Source: an uncultured Clostridia bacterium | GTDB taxonomy: Bacteria; Bacillota; Clostridia; Christensenellales; Borkfalkiaceae | Length of the DNA stretch: 7,175 nt | Direction of reading: 5' to 3' | Assembly (NCBI GenBank): GCA_947587775.1 | Contig: CANPYD010000054.1 | Location: 1 to 7,175 of the forward strand | Shown here: positions 1 to 6,259 of the stretch, in pieces | Layout: each line of letters begins with the position of its first letter | How positions within the stretch are numbered: position 1 is the first letter of the stretch | The notes under the pieces: generated by a model | Told to the model about the DNA's origin: nothing | Seen by the model: only the letters and a program-made list of their open reading frames with translations | Databases searched by the model: none | Made by a program: the position numbers and the translations under genes

Positions 1-41
1 GTTCTCAAAAACCCTATCCCCCGCTGCGCGGGTACTTCCCC

Positions 42-119
42 TAAGAGGGGAAGCAAGGGGTGGGGCTGCGCGACTCCCCATAAGAGGGGAAGCAAGGGGG
101 TGGGGCTGCGCGACTCCCC
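42..119. repeat. Imperfect tandem repeat, two copies of about 39 bp
   Basis: A unit starting TAAGAGGGGAAGCAAGGGG and ending CTGCGCGACTCCCC occurs at 42-79 and again at 81-119, offset by 39 bp. The copies differ mainly by one extra G in the second. A degenerate third start (CTACAAGGGG, from about 120) runs into the GGGCGCCAA pair at 127-144. Within and before the first copy, CTTCCCCT (35-42) and AGGGGAAG (46-53) form a perfect 8-bp stem with a 3-nt loop. Units are contiguous, without unique spacers, so this is not a CRISPR array. Confidence 0.75.
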
Positions 120-162
120 CTACAAGGGGCGCCAAGGGCGCCAAGAGTCAAAAAAGCCGCCT

Positions 163-181
163 GCCCCCTTTTCAAGGGGGC
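163..181. repeat. Inverted repeat of the C-run/G-run hairpin family
   Basis: GCCCCCTT (163-170) pairs perfectly with AAGGGGGC (174-181) around a 3-nt loop. The arm resembles those at 235-258 and 7124-7139, which suggests one repeat family. No T-tract follows on either strand, so it is not scored as a terminator. Confidence 0.65.
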
Positions 182-220
182 GGGGTAGGGGTGGGGGTTT
201 CCCTGCTTCAACCCCCACCA

Positions 221-258
221 CCCGCTACGCGGGAGCCGCCCCCTTCAAAGGGGGCAGC
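221..258. repeat. Two-part palindromic repeat
   Basis: A 13-bp palindrome CCCGC-TAC-GCGGG (221-233) is followed one base later by a long hairpin. GCCGCCCCCTT (235-245) pairs with AAGGGGGCAGC (248-258), with one mismatch and a 2-nt loop. The same order, a CCCGC-TNC-GCGGG palindrome followed by a C-run/G-run hairpin, is seen at 20-53, so the element looks modular. It lies just beyond the operon terminator, where intergenic repeats commonly sit. Confidence 0.65.
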
Positions 259-297
259 TACCCCTCTCGCTGCCTTCTATGGGATGTCCGTAATAGC

Positions 298-324
298 AAA
301 AAAGCGCGGGGATCCGCGCCTTTT
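298..324 (-). terminator. Rho-independent terminator of the main operon
   Basis: Read on the minus strand, a GCGCGG (319-314) / CCGCGC (309-304) stem with a 4-nt ATCC loop is followed at once by six T (303-298). It is preceded by a run of A that can extend the stem into the T-tract. It begins only 7 nt after the ferredoxin stop codon. On the plus strand the same hairpin is followed by four T only, so it could act weakly in the other direction. Confidence 0.9.
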
Positions 325-331
325 GATTCGC

Positions 332-502
332 TTACTCAGCTTTGATCGCGCCGACGGGGCAGCCGTCCTCGCAAGCGCCGCAGTCGATGCAGGCATCGGG
401 ATCGACGACATACGTCGTATCACCGGGTGCAATCGCGCCGACGGGGCAGGTATCCGCGCATGCGCCGCAGGATATGCACTCATCCGAAATTTTATGTGCC
501 AT
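332..502 (-). CDS. 2[4Fe-4S] ferredoxin, 56 residues
   Basis: This is a small soluble electron carrier of the bacterial (clostridial) ferredoxin type. Two cluster-binding motifs are complete: C9-x2-C12-x2-C15-x3-C19-P and C38-x2-C41-x2-C44-x3-C48-P. The protein is acidic and of the usual length for the family (about 55-60 residues). The start at 502 is chosen because GGAGG (515-511) lies 8 nt upstream and the family begins just before the first cysteine motif; a longer open frame reaching back into ricT has no support. The gene is last in the leftward series, 73 nt after ricT, with its own promoter at 534-562 and a terminator directly downstream, so it can be expressed both with and without the operon. 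The redox partner cannot be told from the sequence. Confidence 0.93.
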   Translation of the reverse strand: MAHKISDECISCGACADTCPVGAIAPGDTTYVVDPDACIDCGACEDGCPVGAIKAE

Positions 503-533
503 TTCCGTTTCCTCCATAAATGATCTTATCCGT

Positions 534-562
534 ATTATATCACATCTTTTTGCGTTCGTAAA
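534..562 (-). promoter_or_regulatory. Extended -10 promoter of the ferredoxin gene
   Basis: On the minus strand, TTTACG (562-557, 4 of 6 matches to the -35 consensus) is followed by a 17-bp spacer and a perfect TATAAT (539-534). A TG one base upstream of the -10 makes the extended form TGATATAAT. The predicted transcript start is near 527, which gives a 25-nt leader carrying the GGAGG site. It fills the only large gap inside the leftward gene series. Confidence 0.75.
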
Positions 563-575
563 GGTTTTTTGGGGA

Positions 576-1442
576 TTATTTTGTATCATCGGGAATTTTC
601 CCGTCCCCGTCGTCGTCCTCGTCCTCGCGGTTCTGCCCGCGCTTGAATTTGATCTCATCCAGCCCATAATCGCGGAAGAGGAGCGCGCCTTCCTTTTCGA
701 TCTTGACGCGCACTTTGAGTTTGAGCATATTCATGGAGATGACCGTCCCCTTGCCCTCGGGCGTGGAGACCGTGGAACCCATCTTGGGCATCTTCTTGCA
801 GACGCCCGCGTAATACTCGTCCTCATAGGCAAGGCAGCACATGAGCCGCCCGCACAGCCCCGAGATCTTCCCCGGGTTGAGCGACAGCCCTTGGTTTTTC
901 GCCATCTTGATGCTGACCTTCTTGAAATCGGGGAAGCATCCCGCACAGCAGCACTCCCTGCCGCAGGGCGCGATCCCGCCCAAGATCTTCGCCTCGTCGC
1001 GGATCCCGACCTGTTTGAGCTCGATCCTGAGGTGGAAGGTGGAAGCGAGGTCCTTGACGAGCTCGCGGAAGTCCACCCTGCCCTCCGCCGTAAAGGTAAA
1101 GATGACCTTGGTGCCGTCGAAGGTAAATTCGCAGTCGATGAGCTTCATCTGGAGCTTGTGCTTTTCGATCTTCTCGCGGCAGATGCGCATGGCCTCCCCG
1201 CGGCGCTCCTCATGCCGCTTCACCGTCTCGAGATCCTGTTCGTCCGCGATGCGGATGACGGGTTTGAGGGGGGATGTGACCGACTCGTCGGGCACCTCGC
1301 GTTCGGGCTCGGCGACCGTGCCGAACTCGATCCCGCGGGAAGTCTCCACGACGACGTTCTGCCCCTTTTTCAGCTCTAATTTTCCCGCGCTGAAATAGTA
1401 GGGTTTGCTGTTTTTGAATTTTATGACTGCAACTTTTGCCAT
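576..1442 (-). CDS. ricT: PSP1-domain protein RicT (YaaT), RNase Y specificity factor
   Basis: The 288-residue protein belongs to the PSP1/YaaT family. In Bacillus subtilis RicT forms a complex with RicA and RicF that carries [4Fe-4S] clusters, steers RNase Y mRNA processing and affects sporulation, competence and biofilm formation. The cysteine-rich core is clear: GGIAPCGRECCCAGCF (155-170), then VSIKMAKNQGLSLNP (176-190) and ISGLCGRLMCCLAYE (193-207). C160, C165, C166 and C197 fit the spacing of the family's cluster ligands; C164 and C169 look additional. A short acidic tail (271-288) ends the protein. The start at 1442 has AAGGAG 8 nt upstream and gives the usual MAKVAVIKF-type beginning. 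Its first 22 nt overlap the end of holB, the conserved neighbour of this gene in Bacillota, so translation is probably coupled. Confidence 0.95.
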   Translation of the reverse strand: MAKVAVIKFKNSKPYYFSAGKLELKKGQNVVVETSRGIEFGTVAEPEREVPDESVTSPLKPVIRIADEQDLETVKRHEERRGEAMRICREKIEKHKLQMKLIDCEFTFDGTKVIFTFTAEGRVDFRELVKDLASTFHLRIELKQVGIRDEAKILGGIAPCGRECCCAGCFPDFKKVSIKMAKNQGLSLNPGKISGLCGRLMCCLAYEDEYYAGVCKKMPKMGSTVSTPEGKGTVISMNMLKLKVRVKIEKEGALLFRDYGLDEIKFKRGQNREDEDDDGDGKIPDDTK

Positions 1443-2347
1443 GTTTCTCTCTCCTTTTTGAGTCCGACGGACAGTGCAAGCGCACACTGCGAAAAATTCG
1501 CGTTGAAGCCGATCTCCCGTTCGGCGTTTTCCACGAGAGCGAGCCCGCGGATCGCCGCGCCCGCAGGGTACAGACGGGCAATTTTTTTCGTCCCCTCACT
1601 GCTGCGCGCCGCGTAACGTTCCCCGCCGCGGGAAATGAGAAGGGCGTCCCTGAGCACCAGCCGCACCGCCGCAAAAAAGCTCTTTGCGTCCTTTCTGTCG
1701 GACAGGCTGCGGCAGAACGCCTCGGTATCCTCGCCCGACAAAAACTGTTCCGCGCGGAGGAACTCCTCGCCGCCCCCTTTCAAGAGGGTCTCTGCAACGG
1801 AGAACACGCCGCCGCAGGCTGCCGCCGCCTCCTTCTTCCCCGCCGCATCGGGATACATGCGGGAGAGCGCCCCGAAGATCTCATTCTCCGAAAAGGGGGG
1901 AACGGCGATCTGCTTGACGCGGGAGCGGACCGTCGGCAGAACGGCGTGTTCGTTGGCGGCTCCCAGTAAAAAGTATACGCCCGCGGGGGGCTCTTCAAGC
2001 GATTTCAGAAGTTTATTCTGGACGAGCGGGGTGACGGTATGGAAATTGTCGAGCACGAACAGCTTTTTGTTCCCCTCGACGGGGCGCAGAACGCTCTCGT
2101 CGACGATCCTCGCGCCCATCTCGGCAGTGAGTTTTCCGCCCTCTTCAGGCAAAAACAGGCAATCCGAAAAGTGCTCCTCGTCCAGAAGTTTTGCGAGGCG
2201 GCTCCCGTCTTCCGCGCCGAAAAACGCCTTTGCGCACTCCCTGAGGAGAGGGCGCAGATACTTTTCGTCGGGAAAGACGACGAGGGTGGCGTGGATCTCC
2301 GCCCGCATGCCCTTGTATGCAGTTGTCTCCCGCAAAAGCCGCCGCAT
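1421..2347 (-). CDS. holB: DNA polymerase III delta prime subunit, divergent
   Basis: This 308-residue protein fits the clamp-loader delta prime subunit, which helps load the sliding clamp during replication. The best evidence is QNKLLKSLEEPPAGVYFLL (110-128), the family's NALLKxLEEPP region, followed by TVRSRV (139-144) where SRC is usual. The C-terminal NANFSQCALALSVGL (282-296) is typical of the last helical domain. The nucleotide-binding parts are degenerate: there is no GxxGxGK loop near 21-34, the Walker B-like segment reads LFVLDNFH (96-103), and the N-terminal zinc cysteines are missing. The start at 2347 lies 5 nt after GGAGG and abuts the upstream stop codon; M14 is a possible later start. 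Position between the decarboxylase-like gene and ricT supports the call. Tmk, YaaQ and YaaR, often adjacent in Bacillus, are absent here. Confidence 0.85.
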   Translation of the reverse strand: MRRLLRETTAYKGMRAEIHATLVVFPDEKYLRPLLRECAKAFFGAEDGSRLAKLLDEEHFSDCLFLPEEGGKLTAEMGARIVDESVLRPVEGNKKLFVLDNFHTVTPLVQNKLLKSLEEPPAGVYFLLGAANEHAVLPTVRSRVKQIAVPPFSENEIFGALSRMYPDAAGKKEAAAACGGVFSVAETLLKGGGEEFLRAEQFLSGEDTEAFCRSLSDRKDAKSFFAAVRLVLRDALLISRGGERYAARSSEGTKKIARLYPAGAAIRGLALVENAEREIGFNANFSQCALALSVGLKKERETWQKLQS

Positions 2348-3385
2348 TCATTCCTCCGAATAGATGGGGATCACGCCAAGTTCCGCCCCTTCCGCGTTGG
2401 CACGGGGAAGCCCATTGAGAAGCTCTTCGAGCCGCAGGAGATCTTCCCGTTTCGTGCAGGGGGAGAGGTAGAACATCAGGTAGTTTTGATCGTTGAATTC
2501 GGGATAGACTCCCGCCGCTTCGAGCGCGCGTTCCGCATCCTCCGCGTACGCCCCGAAAAAGACCGCGATCTTCGTCCAGTCGTCGTTCCGGATCGCCCCG
2601 AGCCGCCGTTTTGTCTCCTCCGCCGCCCCCTCGATCATCGGGTTGCGGGGGAATTTGACCGCTTCCTCAACGCTCGCCATGATGGGGTAGGAAGGGGAAG
2701 TCGTGCGGAAGGTGCGCACGCCCTCGCGGAGCGCCGCCGCCCACAGTTCCGTCTTTGCAGAGACGACCGCCCCCTGCGTGAGTGCGGGCAGGGATTTATG
2801 CACGCCGTCCACCCACATATCGGCGTAATTTCCCGCATACATGTCCGTAAAGTGCAGGTGGGCCCCGTGTGCGCCGTCGATGATGAAGGGCTTGGCATGG
2901 GTGGCACAAATTTTTCGCGCCTCGGACATGGGTGCCAGAAAACCGTAATAATCGGGAGAAGTGAGAAGGAGCGCGTCCGCCTGTTTTACCGCCCCCTCGA
3001 TCTCCGTCGCGGAAGGCTGCATGGGGATCCCCTGTTTCGCCGTCTGCGGAATGAGAACGGACGTAATCCCCAGCACGCGGCAGGCATTTGAAACGCTGCG
3101 GTGGGAATGCTCGGGATAGGCGAGCGAGCGCACGCCCCGCGTCTTTAAGGCATAGAGCATGGAGAAGATCCCGCAGGTGCTCCCGTCCGTCAAAATAAAA
3201 CTTCGTGCCGCGCCGAGGATTTCCGCAAGATCCTTCTCCGCCGCCGCAATGACGCCGCGGGGAGAGAGAAGACTGTCGGAATAGCTCAGTTCGGTGATGT
3301 CCTCGCCTGCCCGCTTATGCCCGGGGGTATGAAAGGAGAGATGCGTCCCCTGCGAGGCGAGCATCTCACGAATATACAGGCGCAT
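2348..3385 (-). CDS. Short PLP-dependent Orn/Lys/Arg decarboxylase-family protein
   Basis: A fold-type I PLP enzyme of the group that includes Bacillus YaaO and SpeA, which decarboxylate basic amino acids. Visible motifs in order are SFHTPGHK (17-24), TDGSTCG (66-72), SPDYYG (143-148), IIDGAHGAHLHF (168-179) with D170 expected to contact the PLP ring nitrogen, and VHKSLPALTQGA (195-206) with K197 as the expected Schiff-base lysine. RTTSPSYPIMAS (227-238) completes the core. At 345 residues it is much shorter than the usual 450-490, since most of the C-terminal domain is missing. There is no frameshift remnant downstream because holB starts on the next base. The start at 3385 overlaps the upstream gene by 20 nt, with GAGGA just upstream. 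The genomic place matches yaaO of Bacillus. Substrate is not predictable, and loss of decarboxylase activity is possible. Confidence 0.85.
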   Translation of the reverse strand: MRLYIREMLASQGTHLSFHTPGHKRAGEDITELSYSDSLLSPRGVIAAAEKDLAEILGAARSFILTDGSTCGIFSMLYALKTRGVRSLAYPEHSHRSVSNACRVLGITSVLIPQTAKQGIPMQPSATEIEGAVKQADALLLTSPDYYGFLAPMSEARKICATHAKPFIIDGAHGAHLHFTDMYAGNYADMWVDGVHKSLPALTQGAVVSAKTELWAAALREGVRTFRTTSPSYPIMASVEEAVKFPRNPMIEGAAEETKRRLGAIRNDDWTKIAVFFGAYAEDAERALEAAGVYPEFNDQNYLMFYLSPCTKREDLLRLEELLNGLPRANAEGAELGVIPIYSEE

Positions 3386-4283
3386 ACGTCCTCAGAAGAT
3401 AGCCGAGAAAGTTAAAATTCTCGTATTTGGAATCTCCCCCCTCTTCGCCGTTGTTGAAGAAGAGCAGGGTGAGTTTTTCGGTCGAAATTTTATGATCGGC
3501 GTTTTCGTAATAGAAGAGATCGGCGATCCCCGTGAGCTTGCTGAGATTGATCCCGACGTTGTAGGTGCGGTCGACGTATTCGCTGTGATAGCCGACCGTA
3601 GAGAGCCCGCCCTTTTCAAACGCCTCGCGCACGGCAAGGTAGTTTTCCCGGATAAGGGCGATCCGCGCCGCTTCGGACTGCACGCCCGCTTCCTTCTGCG
3701 CGTCCGTCTTGAACCGCTTGTCCGAGCCGTTCCGCTGCATGAAGCAGACGCGGACCCTACCCATGTCGGGCGTGGCGCAATTCTCCCAGTCCTCGCCGTA
3801 AAAGTTCATGAGATAGTCCTCGCAATCGAGCATGAGCCGGTCAAAGTCGAGGAAGAGCGCCATGCGTTCGTCGGGGGTGTTCATCTGTGAGATCCCGCTT
3901 TGGCAGATGGATGTGAACGTCGAAGGGGTATCCGCGTCCGACGGTTCATCGGAGACAAAGAGGGCGCTGCCTTCCAAAACACTGCGGCGGGCGCTGAACG
4001 TGGAGTTCCCCATCGACCCCTCCGCGAAATTCTCCATGGAAATATCGAGGATATCGTAGGAAAACTCGCCTTCCAGCGACTCGGAAAGATAGGCGCTGTC
4101 CCGCCCCGGCACGAGCCCGCCCATGCTGTATACGATGTACCTTTGGGCGACTGTCGGACGGGTCGTGATCATGGTAAAAAGGACGACAACCGACGCAACG
4201 ACTGCCACGGCGGCGACGATCATCTTCAACCAGTCATATGACAACAGGACGGCGAGCCTGTGTTTTGTGATCTTTGCGTCCAC
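3366..4283 (-). CDS. Unknown membrane-anchored protein with a large outer domain
   Basis: I do not recognise a named family in this 305-residue protein. It has a short basic N-terminus (1-20), one clear membrane segment at about 21-42, rich in Val and Ala, and then about 260 residues predicted to lie outside the membrane. The segment YIVYSMGG (49-56) and the later SARRSVLEGSALFVSDEP (97-114) give a faint impression of a solute-binding-like alpha/beta fold, but no lipobox or catalytic motif is seen. The start is GTG at 4283, preceded by an AGAGGGGA ribosome binding site and only 12 nt after the lysS stop codon. The end overlaps the decarboxylase-like gene by 20 nt, so it is firmly built into the operon. 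A role linked to its housekeeping neighbours is not evident; it may be a lineage-specific insertion into the cluster. Confidence 0.85.
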   Translation of the reverse strand: MDAKITKHRLAVLLSYDWLKMIVAAVAVVASVVVLFTMITTRPTVAQRYIVYSMGGLVPGRDSAYLSESLEGEFSYDILDISMENFAEGSMGNSTFSARRSVLEGSALFVSDEPSDADTPSTFTSICQSGISQMNTPDERMALFLDFDRLMLDCEDYLMNFYGEDWENCATPDMGRVRVCFMQRNGSDKRFKTDAQKEAGVQSEAARIALIRENYLAVREAFEKGGLSTVGYHSEYVDRTYNVGINLSKLTGIADLFYYENADHKISTEKLTLLFFNNGEEGGDSKYENFNFLGYLLRTYAPVYS

Positions 4284-4295
4284 TGTTTCCCCTCT

Positions 4296-5777
4296 TTATT
4301 TCTTGGGTTTCATCGTCGGGAAGAGCAGCACGTCGCGGATGGTAGGGCTGTTTGTGAGGAGCATGACGAGGCGGTCGACGCCCAGCCCGAGCCCGCCCGT
4401 GGGGGGCATGCCGTGTTCGAGCGCATCGAGGAAATCCTCGTCCACCTCCGCATTGGCGCCCGCCGCCCGCTTTTTTGCGGCCTGTTCTTCCATGCGGCGG
4501 CGTTGGTCGATGGGGTCGTTGAGCTCGGAGAAGGCGTTGCCCATCTCCATCCCCATCATGAAATATTCGAACCGTTCGGTCATCGTGGGATCGTCCTTCT
4601 TCCGCTTTGCGAGGGGGGAGATCTCCACGGGGTATTCATAGATAAACGTGGGCTGGATGAGCTTGTCCTCCACATAGGCGTCGAAGAACTCCGCAAGGAT
4701 ATGTCCCTTGCTGTCCTTCCCCTTTTCAAGCTCGATATGGTGCTCCGCGGCGAGCTTTTGCGCTTCCTCATCCGAGGAGACGAGCGAAAAGTCGACGCCC
4801 GAGTACTTCTTCACCGCCTCGGTCATGGTGAGTTTTTCCCACTTGGAGAGGTCGAGTGTCACGCCCTGATACTCCACCTGCAGTGTCCCGCAGGCGAGCA
4901 TGGCGACGTGTTTGTACATCTCTTCGACGAGATCCATCATCGTGTGATAGTCGGCGTATGCCTCGTAGATCTCCACGGTGGTAAACTCGGGGTTGTGCTT
5001 CGCGTCCATGCCCTCGTTGCGGAAGATGCGCCCCATCTCATAGACTTTGCCGAATCCCCCGACGATGAGCCGCTTTAAGTAGAGCTCCGTCTCGATCCTC
5101 AGATACATGTCGAGGTCGAGCGCGTTGTGGTGGGTCTTGAAGGGACGGGCGTCCGCTCCGATCTCGAGGGGGAGCAAAATGGGCGTATCCGCTTCGAGAT
5201 AGCCGCGCCCGTCGAGGAAGTTGCGGATCCCCGAGATGATCTTTGCGCGCTTATAGAAGGTCTCCCGCACGTCCTCGCTCATGATGAGGTCGAGGTGGCG
5301 GAGACGGTACTTCATGTCCTGGTTCTGAAGCCCGTTGAATTTTTCGGGCAGGGGAAGGAGCGCCTTGGAGAGCATGTCGAGTCCGGTCGCATGAATGCTG
5401 ACTTCCCCCGTCTGCGTCTGAAAGACGAATCCCTTGACGCCGACGATATCGCCGATGTCGAAATCCTTTTTATAGGCGGCGTATTTCTCCTCGCCCACGT
5501 CCTGCCGCGTGACATAGATCTGGATCATGCCCTTCGCGTCGGAGATGTGCGAAAAGGACGCCTTCCCCATGATACGGCGGGACATGAGACGCCCCGCAAC
5601 CGTGACTTCCTTCCCCTCGTATGCGGCAAAATTCTCGCGGATGTCGCGGGAGAGGTCGGTCACGGGATAGTGGGTGATTTCATACGGGTTTTGCCCCGCT
5701 TCGATGAGCTTCGAAAGTTTTTCGCGGCGGATGCGGGCCTGTTCGATGAGCCCCTCCGGATTGATGTTTTCTTCCAT
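4296..5777 (-). CDS. lysS: Lysyl-tRNA synthetase, class II
   Basis: LysS charges tRNA-Lys with lysine in the cytoplasm. The 493-residue length and domain order are standard: an N-terminal helix, an OB-fold anticodon-binding domain (about 55-140, with SRRIMGKASFSHISD at 66-80), then the class II catalytic core. Motif 2 is FRNEGMDAKHNPEFT (252-266) and motif 3 is GLGLGVDRLVML (462-473). GNAFSELNDP (413-422) is the conserved lysine-binding strand, and HHNALDLDMYLRI (216-228) leads into the active site. Two positions differ from the form I remember: IGADARPF (206-213) instead of GGAxARPF, and RIETELYLKRL (227-237) instead of RIAPEL or RIATEL. The glutamate of TEL is kept. The start at 5777 follows AAGGA with normal spacing and lies 14 nt after the greA stop. 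The greA-lysS order is common in Bacillota. Confidence 0.98.
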   Translation of the reverse strand: MEENINPEGLIEQARIRREKLSKLIEAGQNPYEITHYPVTDLSRDIRENFAAYEGKEVTVAGRLMSRRIMGKASFSHISDAKGMIQIYVTRQDVGEEKYAAYKKDFDIGDIVGVKGFVFQTQTGEVSIHATGLDMLSKALLPLPEKFNGLQNQDMKYRLRHLDLIMSEDVRETFYKRAKIISGIRNFLDGRGYLEADTPILLPLEIGADARPFKTHHNALDLDMYLRIETELYLKRLIVGGFGKVYEMGRIFRNEGMDAKHNPEFTTVEIYEAYADYHTMMDLVEEMYKHVAMLACGTLQVEYQGVTLDLSKWEKLTMTEAVKKYSGVDFSLVSSDEEAQKLAAEHHIELEKGKDSKGHILAEFFDAYVEDKLIQPTFIYEYPVEISPLAKRKKDDPTMTERFEYFMMGMEMGNAFSELNDPIDQRRRMEEQAAKKRAAGANAEVDEDFLDALEHGMPPTGGLGLGVDRLVMLLTNSPTIRDVLLFPTMKPKK

Positions 5778-5791
5778 GGTGCGTCCTTTTT

Positions 5792-6259
5792 TCAGTCAAT
5801 TTTCAGAATTTTAAGGATATATTCCCCGGTGGGTGCCTTGACGGTGACGCGTTCGCCCTTCTTGTGGCGGAGAAGCGCCGCGCCCACAGGGCTCTCGTTC
5901 GAGATGATGTTGTGCATGGCGTCCGCTTCCGTCGTGCCCATGATGGTATACGTCGCCTCTTCCTCCATGTCCTCGTCGTAGACGGTGACTTTGGAGCCGA
6001 TATGGACGGCGGAATTGTCCTCATTCTCCTCGATAATGACGGCGTTTTTGATCTTATAGTCGAGTTCGAGGATCTCTCCCTCGTTCGCCGCCTGCTCGTT
6101 GCGCGCCGCATCGTACTCGGCGTTTTCCGAAAGGTCGCCGTGGCTGCGGGCTTCCTGGATACGCTCCACGATCTCCGCACGCTTCACCTTGGTGAGGTAG
6201 TCGAGCTGCTTCACCGCCTCGTCGTAGCCTTTCTTGGTCATAAAGAACTGCTCTGCCAT
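5792..6259 (-). CDS. greA: Transcription elongation factor GreA
   Basis: GreA enters the secondary channel of RNA polymerase and stimulates cleavage of backtracked transcripts. The 155-residue protein has the usual two parts: an N-terminal coiled coil (about 8-77) with the tip sequence HGDLSENAEYDAARNEQ (40-56), whose D42 and E45 correspond to the acidic residues acting at the polymerase active site, and a C-terminal FKBP-like domain. The latter contains ISNESPVGAALL (119-130) and GERVTVKAPTGEYILKIL (135-152). The start at 6259 follows AGGGG at normal distance. It is the first gene of the operon, behind a consensus promoter and a structured leader, and lysS follows after 14 nt. Confidence 0.98.
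   Translation of the reverse strand: MAEQFFMTKKGYDEAVKQLDYLTKVKRAEIVERIQEARSHGDLSENAEYDAARNEQAANEGEILELDYKIKNAVIIEENEDNSAVHIGSKVTVYDEDMEEEATYTIMGTTEADAMHNIISNESPVGAALLRHKKGERVTVKAPTGEYILKILKID

Larger units (their letters stand above)
1..297. repeat. Gene-free, GC-rich repeat region
   Basis: This stretch downstream of the main operon holds no credible gene. Open frames across it are proline- and arginine-rich or low in complexity and lack a ribosome binding site. It consists of runs of C and G arranged as short palindromes and direct repeats. There is a 13-bp palindrome CCCGC-TGC-GCGGG at 20-32 followed by an 8-bp-stem hairpin at 35-53, a tandem pair at 42-119, and a 9-bp tandem GGGCGCCAA at 127-144. 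Two more C-run/G-run hairpins lie at 163-181 and 235-258. The look is that of multicopy intergenic repeats; copies elsewhere in the genome cannot be seen from this window. Confidence 0.7.

Noticed and set aside
42..119. CRISPR array or phage attachment site at the tandem repeat
   Set aside because: The units are contiguous with no unique spacers, and no cas, integrase or tRNA gene is present in the window.
100..523. Small plus-strand open frames across the left repeat region
   Set aside because: They run through repeats and the operon terminator into the antisense of the ferredoxin gene and have low-complexity products.
342..1379. Long plus-strand open frame opposite ricT and the ferredoxin
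   Set aside because: It lies antisense to two clearly recognised genes, has no plausible ribosome binding site or family resemblance, and is explained by GC-rich codon bias of the real strand.
2039..3091. Plus-strand open frame of 350 codons opposite holB and the decarboxylase-like gene
   Set aside because: It is antisense to conserved genes and rich in Arg, Pro and Asp as expected for a mirror frame. Similar shadows at 4260-5078 and 5127-5981 opposite lysS were dropped for the same reason.
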